NCBI GenBank assembly: GCA_031291035.1 | Contig: JAISLI010000028.1 | Span: forward strand, 1-40,640 | Length of the DNA stretch: 40,640 nt | Source of the DNA: Desulfovibrio sp. | GTDB lineage: Bacteria; Desulfobacterota; Desulfovibrionia; Desulfovibrionales; Desulfovibrionaceae | Reading direction: 5' to 3' | Shown here: one piece after another, positions 17,585-25,660 of the stretch | Position numbering within the stretch: the stretch's first letter is position 1 | Layout: every line of letters starts with the position of its first letter | The notes under the pieces: generated by a model | Seen by the model: the letters and a program-made list of their open reading frames with translations, nothing else | Told to the model about the DNA's origin: nothing | Database searches by the model: none | Made by a program: the position numbers and the translations under genes

Positions 17585-18007
17585 CTAGACTTTATCCGGG
17601 TCGGGCGCAGCCACATCTTCCGGCTGCCTGACGGCGGCAGTGGTGCCGCCGGGCGAATTGTCCCCGGTATTTCCGAAAAATGCCGAACGGGTGGAGGATT
17701 CCTCGAGCCGCTTCCGCAGCTTCTCCACTTCACGTTCCAAACTCCCGATGTGCCACCTGCTTTTCAGCAGCCTTGCCGAAAGGTGCGCCTTGTCCCAGAC
17801 AAGAATGGAGAGCGCAAGCAGCGCTCCAAGAAAAAAAGCGGTGATGACGACGAAATAGAACGGCAGGGGGATGGATGACATCGCCGGGATGAAAAAAAGA
17901 TTCAGGCCGAGCACCAAATCCTGGGAGAGCGCGTTCTGATTTTGAAAAAAGAATATCAAAGCCAGAAAAATAAGCGCAACGAGTAACAGAACCTTGAGGT
18001 AACGCAT
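17585..18007 (-). CDS. LapA-like (DUF1049) inner membrane protein
   Basis: A 140-residue membrane protein with two N-terminal helices (about residues 4-22 and 48-72). The stretch VALIFLALIFFFQNQNAL is the typical LapA/YciS start, where FxxQN closes the first helix. A coiled coil follows (about 80-105: SLEREVEKLRKRLEES) and then a disordered tail. LapA/YciS proteins of enterobacteria work with LapB in lipopolysaccharide assembly; no LapB homologue is adjacent, so only the family is supported. AAGGAG lies seven bases before the ATG. It sits between the HIT gene (54 bases) and mutS (74 bases) on the same strand. Confidence 0.8.
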   Translation of the reverse strand: MRYLKVLLLVALIFLALIFFFQNQNALSQDLVLGLNLFFIPAMSSIPLPFYFVVITAFFLGALLALSILVWDKAHLSARLLKSRWHIGSLEREVEKLRKRLEESSTRSAFFGNTGDNSPGGTTAAVRQPEDVAAPDPDKV

Positions 18008-18061
18008 GTATATGCTCCTTGCTGCACAGTTAACGATTGTCGGCTGCCGTACATTATGAAT

Positions 18062-18547
18062 TCATTGTTTTTCCGCAAAATGACGTCGCAACGCCGTGTA
18101 CGTCTGTCGCAGATGTTCGGGAATCGTGCGTGTTTCGCTGAAAACGGCCATAAAGGAGGAATCCCCGTTCCAGCGCGGCACCAGATGGAAATGCAGATGC
18201 TCGCGGATGCCGGCGCCCGCCGCCTGACCAAGATTCAGACCAATGTTTATGCCTTCACAGCGGAAATGTTCCTTGAGAACGCCGGCGCAACGTTTGAGCA
18301 GATCCATGATCTCCGTGCCTTCCTTGCGGGAAAGTTCGGCAAGGTCCATGACGTGCCGGTATGGACAAACCATGATATGCCCGTTATTGTAAGGGTATTT
18401 GTTCATGATCACAAAGGAGGACTCCCCGCGCGACAGTATCAGACGCTCACCGTCTTCCTCTTCGGTTGGGGGAAGGCAGAAAACGCAACTGTCGGGCTTG
18501 GGTTCCAGAATATATTCCATGCGCCACGGCGTCCACAGCTGCTTCAT
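18062..18547 (-). CDS. HIT family hydrolase
   Basis: A 161-residue histidine-triad protein. It begins MKQLWTPWRMEYI, has a Cys pair (SCVFCLPP) typical of the HIT subgroup with AP4A phosphorylase-like activity, then NKYPYNNGHIMVCPYRHV, and the catalytic triad HLHFHLVPRW near the C-terminus. The open frame runs upstream to 18736, but MKQLWTPWRMEY is the conserved family start, so I use 18547. Its natural substrate (a dinucleotide or nucleoside phosphoramidate in known relatives) is not shown. It is the first gene of the minus-strand unit HIT-lapA-mutS-DUF1992 and is divergent from fba. Confidence 0.9.
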   Translation of the reverse strand: MKQLWTPWRMEYILEPKPDSCVFCLPPTEEEDGERLILSRGESSFVIMNKYPYNNGHIMVCPYRHVMDLAELSRKEGTEIMDLLKRCAGVLKEHFRCEGINIGLNLGQAAGAGIREHLHFHLVPRWNGDSSFMAVFSETRTIPEHLRQTYTALRRHFAEKQ

Positions 18548-18734
18548 GGTTTTTTGAGCATACACCGGCAGCAAAGGGCTAGCAAGTGATTCTTCCGGAC
18601 AAATTTTGAAAATGTTGACTGCGGAGCGGAAACGGCGTCGTCGGCGGTTCCCCTTTTCAAAAAAAAGCTGTATGTTCGTCCGCGAATCATCGAAATTTCC
18701 TTGCATAACCGTATAACATACACCGGAGGAAGCC

Positions 18735-19661
18735 ATGCCTCTTATGGGCCCCAGAGAAATGTTCGAAGCAGCCTATGCCGGGCGGTACGCCGTCGGCGCG
18801 TTCAACGTGAACAATATGGAAATCGTGCAGGGCATCATGCGCGCGGCGTCCGGGGAAAAATCCCCTGTAATCCTCCAGGTGTCCTCGGGCGCCAGAAAAT
18901 ATGCCGGTCAGGCGTATATCATGAAGCTTGTGGAGGCGGCCCTGACGGAAGACCCCTCCGTGCCTGTGGTGGTGCATCTCGATCACGGCCCAAGTTTTGA
19001 AATGTGCCGTGATTGTATTGACGGCGGGTTTACCTCGGTAATGATCGACGGTTCCCACCTGCCCTATGAGGAAAATGTCGCCCTGACCCAAAAAGTGGTG
19101 GACTACGCCCATGCGAAAAAAGTCTGGGTGGAGGCGGAACTCGGCAAACTCGCCGGGGTGGAGGAACATGTGCGCTCCGACGGGCATGTATATACCGACC
19201 CGGAACAGGCTGTGGATTTTGTGGACAGAACGGGGTGCGACTCCCTGGCTGTCGCCATCGGCACAAGTCACGGAGCGTACAAATTCAAAGGCGAGGCCAA
19301 GCTGGATTTCGAGCGGCTTGAAGCCATAAGCGACAAACTGCCCGATTATCCGCTGGTTCTGCACGGCGCGTCCAGCGTGCCGCAGGATTTTGTTTCCCTC
19401 TGCAACAGATATGGCGGGCAAGTGGGAGGCGCCAAGGGGGTGCCGGAAGATATGCTGCGCAAGGCGGCCGCCTTGGGCGTGTGCAAGATCAATGTGGATA
19501 CGGACATCCGTCTGGCGCTCACGGCCTCCATACGGCAGTTCATGGCGGAGAATCCAGGGAAGTTTGACCCGAGGGACTATCTGTCGCCCGCCAGGGACGC
19601 CGTCAAAAACATGGTTGCGCGTAAAATGCGCAATGTCATGGGGTCTTCCGGCAAGGCCTGA
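18735..19661 (+). CDS. fba: Class II fructose-bisphosphate aldolase
   Basis: Zinc-dependent aldolase cleaving fructose 1,6-bisphosphate to two triose phosphates. The 308-residue product has GAFNVNNME near the N-terminus, the zinc ligands in VHLDHGPSFE, SVMIDGSHLPYEEN, VEAELGKLAG, then IGTSHGAYKF and LHGASSVPQD with the remaining metal and phosphate ligands, and KINVDTDIRLA. A GGAGGAAGCC ribosome binding site precedes the ATG. TATAAC at about 18711 is a possible -10 box but I see no good -35. gap follows after 115 bases on the same strand, so the two glycolytic genes may share a transcript. Confidence 0.96.
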   Translation: MPLMGPREMFEAAYAGRYAVGAFNVNNMEIVQGIMRAASGEKSPVILQVSSGARKYAGQAYIMKLVEAALTEDPSVPVVVHLDHGPSFEMCRDCIDGGFTSVMIDGSHLPYEENVALTQKVVDYAHAKKVWVEAELGKLAGVEEHVRSDGHVYTDPEQAVDFVDRTGCDSLAVAIGTSHGAYKFKGEAKLDFERLEAISDKLPDYPLVLHGASSVPQDFVSLCNRYGGQVGGAKGVPEDMLRKAAALGVCKINVDTDIRLALTASIRQFMAENPGKFDPRDYLSPARDAVKNMVARKMRNVMGSSGKA

Positions 19662-19776
19662 TGTTTGTTGTCGTGTCCGGCATGGCGGCTTTACGCGGTA
19701 AACCTGATTTCACCGTGTTTGCCGGGGTTTCGGCATTTCGGGAATATTGCTGAAAATTTTGAAGGTGGGCAACCGT

Positions 19777-20781
19777 ATGGCAGGGCAAATAGGGATAAAC
19801 GGTTTCGGCAGAATCGGCCGCTGTCTTGTGAGGCTCCTCGCGGATGCGCGGGATGTCAGGGTTGCGGCCGTAAACGCCCGCGCGGATAACGCCGCGCTGG
19901 CCTATCTTTTCAAATATGATTCCGCATACGGCATTTTCCCCGGCAGTGTAGAGCATGATGAAAACGGCCTTGTCATCAACGGCCGCCATATCGCGGTTAC
20001 GCGGTGCAAGGCGGGGGAATGGCGGTGGCGGGAACTCGGCATACCCCTGGTTGTGGAAAGCACCGGCACCGTCAAGAAACGGGACGGACTGGCCCGGCAC
20101 CTCGCCTGCGGCGCGAAAAAAGTGATCATCTCCGCGCCGGCCGCGGATGCGGATGTCATGATAGTCATGGGCGTAAACCACAATATGTATGACGGCGCAA
20201 AACATGAAGTTATTTCGGCGGCTTCCTGTACGACCAACTGCCTCGCGCCGGCGGCGAAAATCCTGCATGAGCATTTCGGGATACGTCGTGGGCTGATGAC
20301 CACTATCCATTCCTATACCATGAGCCAGCGCATACTGGACGGCACCCACAGGGACTGGCGGCGCGGACGTACCGCCGCAGTCTCGATGGTGCCTTCCAGC
20401 ACGGGCGCGGCGAAGGCTGTGGGCCTCGTCATCCCTGAACTGAACGGTAAACTGAACGGCATGTCCGTGCGTGTGCCCACTGTCAGTTGCTCCCTTGTGG
20501 ATTTGACGTGCGAGGTGGAAAGGCCCTGTGACGCCGCCGCCGTCAACGCCGCCCTCAAAGCGGCCAGTGAAGGTCCTCTCGGGGAAAATATGGGCTTTGT
20601 TGAGCAGCCGCTCGTCTCCATTGACTTCAAGGGCAGCACATACGGGGGCGTTGTTGATGCCCTGTCAACGCAGGTTCTGGATGAAACGATGGTCAAACTG
20701 CTCGTCTGGTACGACAATGAGGCCGGTTTTACCAGCCAGCTTGCGCGTCTTGTGCGTATGGTCGCCAAAGACTGCCGCTGA
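19777..20781 (+). CDS. gapA: Glyceraldehyde-3-phosphate dehydrogenase
   Basis: NAD-dependent phosphorylating GAPDH of glycolysis. The 334-residue product starts MAGQIGINGFGRIGR (dinucleotide-binding fold) and has the active-site SAASCTTNCLAP with catalytic Cys151, the catalytic His in HSYTMSQ, and VSMVPSSTGAAKAVGLVIPEL. WYDNEAGFTSQLARL marks the C-terminus. ATG at 19777 is chosen over an upstream TTG at 19747 because AAGGTGGG precedes it and the family begins here. A strong palindrome right after the stop probably ends the transcript. Confidence 0.96.
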   Translation: MAGQIGINGFGRIGRCLVRLLADARDVRVAAVNARADNAALAYLFKYDSAYGIFPGSVEHDENGLVINGRHIAVTRCKAGEWRWRELGIPLVVESTGTVKKRDGLARHLACGAKKVIISAPAADADVMIVMGVNHNMYDGAKHEVISAASCTTNCLAPAAKILHEHFGIRRGLMTTIHSYTMSQRILDGTHRDWRRGRTAAVSMVPSSTGAAKAVGLVIPELNGKLNGMSVRVPTVSCSLVDLTCEVERPCDAAAVNAALKAASEGPLGENMGFVEQPLVSIDFKGSTYGGVVDALSTQVLDETMVKLLVWYDNEAGFTSQLARLVRMVAKDCR

Positions 20782-20784
20782 AGC

Positions 20785-20812
20785 GATTCCGCTTGCCCGG
20801 GCAAGCGGAATC
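20785..20812 (+). terminator. Perfect 28-bp palindrome, probable terminator of gapA
   Basis: GATTCCGCTTGCCC is followed at once by its exact reverse complement, ending at 20812, four bases after the gap stop codon. Folded as RNA it gives about 12 G+C-rich pairs. The following ACGCATATTTCTTCC is only moderately T-rich, so termination is likely but could be imperfect. Confidence 0.65.
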
Positions 20813-20889
20813 ACGCATATTTCTTCCATGAATTTCAAAAAATCATAAAATGCAAAGGGATGACGGCAGGAAAAATTTTCCGGCCGGTC

Positions 20890-20916
20890 TAATGCATTTC
20901 CGCTCCGTGCCGATAA
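20890..20916 (+). promoter_or_regulatory. Sigma28 (FliA)-type promoter of the first flagellin gene
   Basis: TAAT (20890-20893), a 15-base spacer, then GCCGATAA (20909-20916). The known FliA consensus is TAAA-N15-GCCGATAA, so only one base differs and spacing is exact. It lies about 80 bases before the flagellin ATG. Confidence 0.8.
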
Positions 20917-20935
20917 AACCTCCAGAGAGGCGGAA

Positions 20936-20951
20936 GACGCATGGATGCGTC
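20936..20951 (+). promoter_or_regulatory. Leader hairpin with GGA in the loop (putative CsrA site), flagellin 1
   Basis: GACGCA-TGGA-TGCGTC forms a perfect 6-bp stem with GGA in the loop. The loop GGA begins 45 bases before the GGAGGA ribosome binding site at 20988. CsrA binds GGA presented in hairpin loops and often a second GGA in the ribosome binding site. The second flagellin leader has the same arrangement with different stem bases (22325-22342). Confidence 0.55.
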
Positions 20952-20997
20952 AGCATTGTGCATCGCCCCGGAACATGCAACATTCATGGAGGAATGT

Positions 20998-21882
20998 ATG
21001 TATATCAACAACAACCAGATGGCCTTGAACGTGGGCAATACGCTCTCAAGGCACTATTCGAACTTGCAGGTTTCAGTCCAGCGTCTGTCCTCGGGACTGC
21101 GCATCAATTCCGCGGCGGACGACGCCGCCGGCCTCGCCATCCGCGAACTGATGCGGGCCGACATCACCGCCCTGAATCAGGGCGTGCGCAACGCCAACGA
21201 CGCCATTTCCCTCATTCAGACGGCGGACGGAGCCCTCGGCGTCATTGACGAAAAGCTGACCCGCATGAAGGAACTGGCGGAGCAGGCCGCCACCGGCACC
21301 TATGATTCCACGCAACGTCTGATGATCGAGTCCGAATATCAGGCCATGGCCTCGGAAATCACCCGAATCGCCAACGCCACGGATTTCAACGGCATCTATC
21401 TGCTCAACGGCAATCTGTCGTCAGATGAGCATGATGGATCGTCGCTCACTTCCACAGGCAGACTGAAGGTGCACTTCGGTTCGAGCAACGACTCGGCGGA
21501 AGACTATTACTATATCCAGATCGGCACCGCGACGGCCTCCGCTCTGGGGCTGGGCAACTCCTCGAAAAATGACGCGGGCTACAGCATCTCCACGCAGCAG
21601 GCCGCGCAGAAAGCCCTGGCGGCCATCAACAACGCCATCATCTCCAAGGACATGATACGCGCAAACCTCGGCGCGATGCAGAACCGTCTGGAAAACACCA
21701 TCTCCAACCTGACGATACAGGCCGAAAACCTGCAGGCCGCGGAATCCCGCATTTCCGATGTGGACGTGGCCTTTGAAATGACGCAGTTTGTGCGCAACCA
21801 GATACTCACCCAGGCCGCCGTGGCCATGCTCTCGCAGGCCAATTCCATGCCGCGGCTGGCCTTGTCCCTTATGGGAGGGTAA
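20998..21882 (+). CDS. Flagellin (first of a tandem pair)
   Basis: Flagellar filament protein, secreted by the flagellar type III apparatus. The 294-residue product has the conserved N-terminal D0/D1 part ([13 protein letters not shown] motif, here [19 protein letters not shown]), a short central region, and the C-terminal part ending [20 protein letters not shown]. The variable middle domain is small, so this is a short flagellin. ATG at 20998 follows GGAGGAATGT; the longer frame from 20941 lies in the leader hairpin. By hand count it differs from the second copy at about 32 residues, 10 of them within the first 27. Own sigma28-type promoter and own terminator. Confidence 0.95.
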   Translation: MYINNNQMALNVGNTLSRHYSNLQVSVQRLSSGLRINSAADDAAGLAIRELMRADITALNQGVRNANDAISLIQTADGALGVIDEKLTRMKELAEQAATGTYDSTQRLMIESEYQAMASEITRIANATDFNGIYLLNGNLSSDEHDGSSLTSTGRLKVHFGSSNDSAEDYYYIQIGTATASALGLGNSSKNDAGYSISTQQAAQKALAAINNAIISKDMIRANLGAMQNRLENTISNLTIQAENLQAAESRISDVDVAFEMTQFVRNQILTQAAVAMLSQANSMPRLALSLMGG

Positions 21883-21941
21883 AAAATACGCTGGTCCGGC
21901 CCTCTGCCGGAAAAGCGCCGCCTTGATCAGTTTTCAGATGC

Positions 21942-21979
21942 AAAGGGCCGGTTTGCGAAAGCGAGCCGGCCCTTTTTTG
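21942..21979 (+). terminator. Rho-independent terminator after flagellin 1
   Basis: AGGGCCGGTTTGC, a GAAA loop, and GCGAGCCGGCCCT form a 13-bp stem (two G-U pairs), followed by TTTTTT. This is a textbook terminator and separates the two flagellin transcripts. Confidence 0.92.
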
Positions 21980-22133
21980 CAGCAATTGACGCTTGAAACA
22001 GTTCGTTTACAGCGGGCAAAGCCCGCCTGCGCCTGTTTCGCGGCAAGAATTTGTCAGCAAATCCTTGAGGAGCGGTTCACAATTTCAGTGCCGGATCGGG
22101 GCCTCGTGATACGCCGGATTTTTGACGAAAATT

Positions 22134-22150
22134 TTGGCACGATTTCTGCT
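22134..22150 (+). promoter_or_regulatory. Sigma54 (RpoN)-type promoter of the second flagellin gene
   Basis: TTGGCACG-ATTT-CTGCT places the invariant GG (22136-22137) and GC (22148-22149) exactly 10 bases apart, as in the -24/-12 consensus TTGGCACG-N4-TTGCW, with one mismatch. A sigma54-activator ATPase would be needed; none is encoded in this window. Confidence 0.75.
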
Positions 22151-22324
22151 TACAGCGAAATGGAGACTGTGTACAGGCAGATTCAGGCAAAAATTTCCCC
22201 TTGGCGCTTCGGTCGGGGAAAGAAAAACCAGGGCCGTGCCGAAGGAATGCTGTTTCAGCCGGCAGCATGCCCGAGGAGCAAGTCATCTAACCGCAATACC
22301 GCGCAAGCGGGCAACACGGCGGCA

Positions 22325-22342
22325 GTCCGCACGGATGCGGAC
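22325..22342 (+). promoter_or_regulatory. Leader hairpin with GGA in the loop (putative CsrA site), flagellin 2
   Basis: GTCCGCA-CGGA-TGCGGAC forms a perfect 7-bp stem with GGA in the loop. The loop GGA begins 46 bases before the GGAGGA ribosome binding site (22379), against 45 in the first flagellin leader. Stem bases differ between the two leaders while pairing, loop GGA and spacing are kept. Confidence 0.55.
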
Positions 22343-22389
22343 GGGCGTTGGGCCACGCCGGGCAGACAGCATATTCAAGGAGGAATGTC

Positions 22390-23274
22390 ATGTACATCAA
22401 CCACAACCAAATGGCCACCTCTGTGGCCAACACCCTGACGAAGCACTACGGCAATCTGGCCACGTCCACCCAGCGTCTGTCGTCGGGCCTGCGCGTTAAT
22501 TCCGCGGCGGACGACGCCGCCGGCCTCGCCATCCGCGAACTGATGCGGGCCGACATCTCCGCCCTGAATCAGGGCGTGCGCAACGCCAACGACGCCATCT
22601 CCCTCATCCAGACGGCGGATGGAGCCCTCGGCGTCATTGACGAAAAGCTGATCCGCATGAAGGAACTGGCGGAGCAGTCCGCCACCGGCACCTATGATTC
22701 CACGCAACGTCTGATGATCGAGTCCGAATATCAGGCCATGGCCTCGGAAATCACCCGAATCGCCAACGCCACGGATTTCAACGGGCTGCATCTGCTCAAC
22801 GGCAATCTGTCGTCAGACACGCATGATGGATCGCTGCTCGCTTCCACAGGCAAGCTGAAGGTGCACTTCGGTTCGGGCAACGACTCGGCGGAAGACTATT
22901 ACTATATCCAGATCGGCACCGCGACGGCCTCCGCCCTGGGCCTGGGCAACGCCTCGGTAAATGACGCGGGTTACAGCATCTCCACGCAGCAGGCCGCGCA
23001 GCAAGCCCTGGTGGCCATCAACGACGCCATCATCTCCAAGGACAAGATACGCGCGAACCTCGGCGCGATGCAGAACCGTCTGGAAAACACCATCTCCAAC
23101 CTGACGATACAGGCCGAAAACCTGCAGGCCGCGGAATCCCGCATTTCCGATGTGGACGTGGCCTTTGAGATGACGCAGTTTGTGCGCAACCAGATACTCA
23201 CTCAGGCCTCCGTGGCCATGCTTTCGCAAGCCAACAGCTTCCCGCGCATGGCGTTACAGCTCATCGGCGGGTAA
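22390..23274 (+). CDS. Flagellin (second of a tandem pair)
   Basis: Filament protein of 294 residues, the same length as the first copy and about 89% identical by hand count. Differences cluster in the first 27 residues and around residues 130-235, with long stretches of identical nucleotides between (for example the region coding [19 protein letters not shown]). That pattern fits a fairly recent duplication or gene conversion. ATG at 22390 follows AAGGAGGAATGTC; the frame upstream to 22348 is leader. It ends in [20 protein letters not shown]. Transcription is probably from the sigma54-type promoter, unlike copy 1. Confidence 0.95.
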   Translation: MYINHNQMATSVANTLTKHYGNLATSTQRLSSGLRVNSAADDAAGLAIRELMRADISALNQGVRNANDAISLIQTADGALGVIDEKLIRMKELAEQSATGTYDSTQRLMIESEYQAMASEITRIANATDFNGLHLLNGNLSSDTHDGSLLASTGKLKVHFGSGNDSAEDYYYIQIGTATASALGLGNASVNDAGYSISTQQAAQQALVAINDAIISKDKIRANLGAMQNRLENTISNLTIQAENLQAAESRISDVDVAFEMTQFVRNQILTQASVAMLSQANSFPRMALQLIGG

Positions 23275-23305
23275 AAGAAAAGCGCAGCCGTACGCCTGAA
23301 GGCGC

Positions 23306-23346
23306 ATATTTCCGGAGGGGTTGCACCCCTTCGGAAATATTTTTTG
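23306..23346 (+). terminator. Rho-independent terminator after flagellin 2
   Basis: ATATTTCCGGAGGGGT, a short loop, and ACCCCTTCGGAAATAT pair over 16 bases with one mismatch, followed by a run of T. It lies between flagellin 2 and the end of the convergent rimO gene. Confidence 0.9.
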
Positions 23347-23355
23347 TCGCGGGGG

Positions 23356-24672
23356 TCAGGCAAGGGCTGTCAAATCATACTCCGAATTGCCGACGATCTC
23401 ACATTCCCGAATGGCTCCGGGAGAGACGCCCGGGCCGCTGACATAGGTTATGCCGTCCACTTCGGGGGCCTGAAACCACACCCGCCCGACATGCAGGCCC
23501 GGCCATTCCGGGTGCGCGGCATCCACAAGCACGGGCAGACGCTCGCCCACGCGGGCCGCGAGGTGGGCCTCGCTGATTCCGGACTGAATTTCCATGAGGG
23601 TCTTTTTGCGGAATTCCCTGACGCCTTCGGGTATCTGATCCGGCAGGGCGGCGGCCTTTGTGCCTTCTTCAGCCTGATAGGCGAAAACTCCCACATGCTG
23701 AAAACGCGCTTCCTCCACAAAGCGGCAGAGATATTCAAAGTGCTTTTCGGTTTCGCCGGGATAGCCCACAATGAAGGTGGTCCGCAGGGAGGCATCCGGC
23801 AGCGCCGCGCGCACGATGTCAAGCACACGCCTGGGATTGCGCGCAAAGGGGCGCCCCATCCGCGCCAGTATCGACGGGTGCGCATGCTGCAGGGGAATGT
23901 CCAGATACGGCAGCAGCGGAGGCCCGATTTCCCTGACAAAGGCGAGCAGGGCCGGGGTGACGCCGCCCGGATACAGGTAGAGCAGGCGCAGCCAGACAAG
24001 GCCGTCAAGCCCGGCGAGGCGCTCCAGCAGCGAGGGCAGGCCGCGCCTGATTCCCAGATCAAGGCCCCAGCTGGCGCTGTCCTGTGCTACCAGAGCCAGT
24101 TCCCGCACGCCTTGGCCGAGCAGGGATTTTGCCTCATGGAGGATGTCGTCCGCCCTGACGGACCTGAGGCCCCCGCGTATGGAGGGAATGGTACAGAAAG
24201 CGCAATGATGCCGGCAGCCTTCCGCGATTTTCAGCCAGGCGTACGAAGGGCCTGTGGAGAGCAGGCGTCCCCCGGTTTTCAGCGGCCGCGGCAGATGGAG
24301 AGCGCCCGCGAGCATGGCCGGCCAGAGGCCGCGCAGCGCCGTAGGCAGCCAGAGATCCACTTCGGGCAGTTCCCCGCCCAGTGTTTTTTCGCCGTAGCGA
24401 CCGACCATGCAACCAGCCACCGCGAGGAGCGGTTTCCTTTTGCGGCGCGACACGGCACGAACGGCATCCAGCACGGCGCGGACGGACTCGCGCACCGCCG
24501 GTTCAATAAAGCCGCAGGTGTTTATGAAAACGAGGCGCGCTCTGCCTATATGCCGCACACTTTTGACGGGCCCCGGCAGAGATCCCAGCAACTGTTCGCT
24601 GTCAACGCGATTTTTGGGACAGCCGAGGGAGAGGCACCAGACGGTCAGAGGGCGTGACGCGGACTTTGTCAT
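23356..24672 (-). CDS. rimO: Ribosomal protein S12 methylthiotransferase RimO
   Basis: Radical SAM enzyme adding a methylthio group to an Asp of ribosomal protein S12. The 438-residue product has the N-terminal UPF0004 domain with its Cys cluster (SLGCPKNRVDSE; INTCGF; VAGCMVGRYG), the radical SAM triad EGCRHHCAFCTIPSIRGG, and a C-terminal TRAM domain (about 370-438). The SLGCPKN motif favours RimO over MiaB. The start is 24 bases after the stop of the C39-like gene on the same strand. Confidence 0.95.
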   Translation of the reverse strand: MTKSASRPLTVWCLSLGCPKNRVDSEQLLGSLPGPVKSVRHIGRARLVFINTCGFIEPAVRESVRAVLDAVRAVSRRKRKPLLAVAGCMVGRYGEKTLGGELPEVDLWLPTALRGLWPAMLAGALHLPRPLKTGGRLLSTGPSYAWLKIAEGCRHHCAFCTIPSIRGGLRSVRADDILHEAKSLLGQGVRELALVAQDSASWGLDLGIRRGLPSLLERLAGLDGLVWLRLLYLYPGGVTPALLAFVREIGPPLLPYLDIPLQHAHPSILARMGRPFARNPRRVLDIVRAALPDASLRTTFIVGYPGETEKHFEYLCRFVEEARFQHVGVFAYQAEEGTKAAALPDQIPEGVREFRKKTLMEIQSGISEAHLAARVGERLPVLVDAAHPEWPGLHVGRVWFQAPEVDGITYVSGPGVSPGAIRECEIVGNSEYDLTALA

Positions 24673-24696
24673 ATATGCGGGACAGGCGAAAGCGCG

Positions 24697-25266
24697 CTAA
24701 AAGGGAAGTCGTAAAAAACGCAGGAATGACGGCTGGATAAAGAGCAAGCAGGCATTGTTCACATCTTCCTGGCGGGTGACGAAGCTCTCCCTGCCTATGT
24801 TGAGTATGGCTTCCGCTTCATGGCTGCAATCGAAGAGGTGAAGGGTTTTGTCGTCCATGCGGTCCGCGGTCGTCCAGTGGCGGCTGTCGGGCGGGGATTC
24901 GGGTTTCCGGCTGCGCAAAAAGCGCAAAACCACAGCGCGCGGCCTGCCGGCCTCAAACCAGGCATGGCAGGTTTCCCACACCTCCTGAGGCGAGGGATGG
25001 TCATTTTCGTCGAAAGGTTTGTGAATTTTCAAGGGAAATTTTTTGCCGACCAAGGTCAGGAGTTCATCCACAAGATACAGATAGTCGGTATCCTGCTCCA
25101 GAACGGCTCGCAAGGCTCCGGGTCTGTCCGCAAGCGAGAGCAGCGTTTCGTTGAGCAGGTCGCGCGCTTTCAGCGTACGGATGCCGTGAGTCAGGCGCAG
25201 GGCGTTGAGGACCGCGTATATGGCGCAGAATGTGTCAAGTTTGCCCTGATAGAAGGGTTTCAGCAT
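24697..25266 (-). CDS. Putative C39-like cysteine protease or transferase, unknown role
   Basis: A 189-residue protein with no name I can give. The start YQGKLDTFCAIYAVLNAL fits the papain-like C39 fold, where a Gln (here Gln7) precedes the catalytic Cys (Cys14) at the head of a helix. Later, SRHWTTADRM (His130) and LHLFDCSHE (Asp146) would complete the Gln-Cys-His-Asp set with a spacing typical of C39-like peptidases. There is no signal peptide or membrane segment, so it would act in the cytoplasm. A GGGAGGAGC ribosome binding site precedes the ATG. It is co-directional with rimO and 24 bases from it. Peptidase activity is inference. Confidence 0.6.
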   Translation of the reverse strand: MLKPFYQGKLDTFCAIYAVLNALRLTHGIRTLKARDLLNETLLSLADRPGALRAVLEQDTDYLYLVDELLTLVGKKFPLKIHKPFDENDHPSPQEVWETCHAWFEAGRPRAVVLRFLRSRKPESPPDSRHWTTADRMDDKTLHLFDCSHEAEAILNIGRESFVTRQEDVNNACLLFIQPSFLRFLRLPF

Positions 25267-25327
25267 TACTGTTGCTCCTCCCGCCGACAGTTATGCCCAT
25301 AAGCCGTCCTCCGGTCAAGGAGGGAAA

Positions 25328-25433
25328 TCGAATGAAAATTCATAACATGTTGAAATAACAAATATTCATACGATTTTGCTTAAAAATATTATTCTGATAT
25401 TTCAATGAATTATGTCGTTCATCCGCTTGACGG
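25328..25433 (+). repeat. AT-rich dispersed repeat, copy B (IS110-type left end)
   Basis: Matches 360-465 without gaps at about 72% of positions by hand count, higher in the first 63 bases. It lies 75 bases before the transposase-like start at 25508, so it is probably the left flank of the insertion sequence. Confidence 0.55.
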
Positions 25434-25455
25434 GATAGAACCGCATCCATATAGC
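25427..25455 (+). promoter_or_regulatory. Sigma70-type promoter in the IS110 remnant, pointing at trmD
   Basis: TTGACG (25427-25432), a 17-base spacer, and TATAGC (25450-25455) form a strong-looking promoter. It would have driven the transposase; with the transposase cut short, it now reads into trmD-rplS-rnhB. There is no terminator between it and trmD that I can see. Confidence 0.6.
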
Positions 25456-25507
25456 CTTTACGGTAACGGCGTCATCCGTTGAGGAGCGCCAAATATGGAG
25501 ACGGGTC

Positions 25508-25660
25508 ATGGAGAAAGCATACTATGTGGGTCCGGACCTTGCCAAGAAGATTTTCCAGGGTTTTACGGCTGATGAGAAGGGCCGGAAAATCGGCAATAAA
25601 AAAATGAGCGGAAAAGCCATGGTCGAATTCTTCTCCAAATGGCGAATCGGAACGGGCTTG
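25508..25660 (+). pseudogene. IS110-family transposase, N-terminal fragment
   Basis: The frame from ATG 25508 reads YYVGPDLAKKIFQGF, then EKGRKIGNKKMSGKAMVEFFSKW, recognisable as the start of an IS110-type DEDD transposase (usual form VGIDLAK-x-x-FQ, with the first catalytic Asp kept but Ile changed to Pro). The match stops near 25645, after about 46 residues of a protein normally over 300, and the frame then runs out of phase into trmD. The rest of the element is missing. The preceding 180 bases are its probable left end. Confidence 0.75.

Larger units (their letters stand above)
21980..22389 (+). promoter_or_regulatory. Long regulatory region and leader of flagellin 2
   Basis: No gene is seen here. 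It contains a short GCGGGC/GCCCGC stem (22012-22026), the sigma54-type promoter (22134-22150), and a leader of roughly 230 bases ending in the GGA hairpin (22325-22342) and AAGGAGGA (22377-22384). The roughly 150 bases upstream of the promoter are where a sigma54 activator would be expected to bind; I could not pick out its site. Confidence 0.5.

Noticed and set aside
23344..24657. 437-codon plus-strand open frame antisense to rimO
   Set aside because: Shadow of rimO; no motifs or ribosome binding site.
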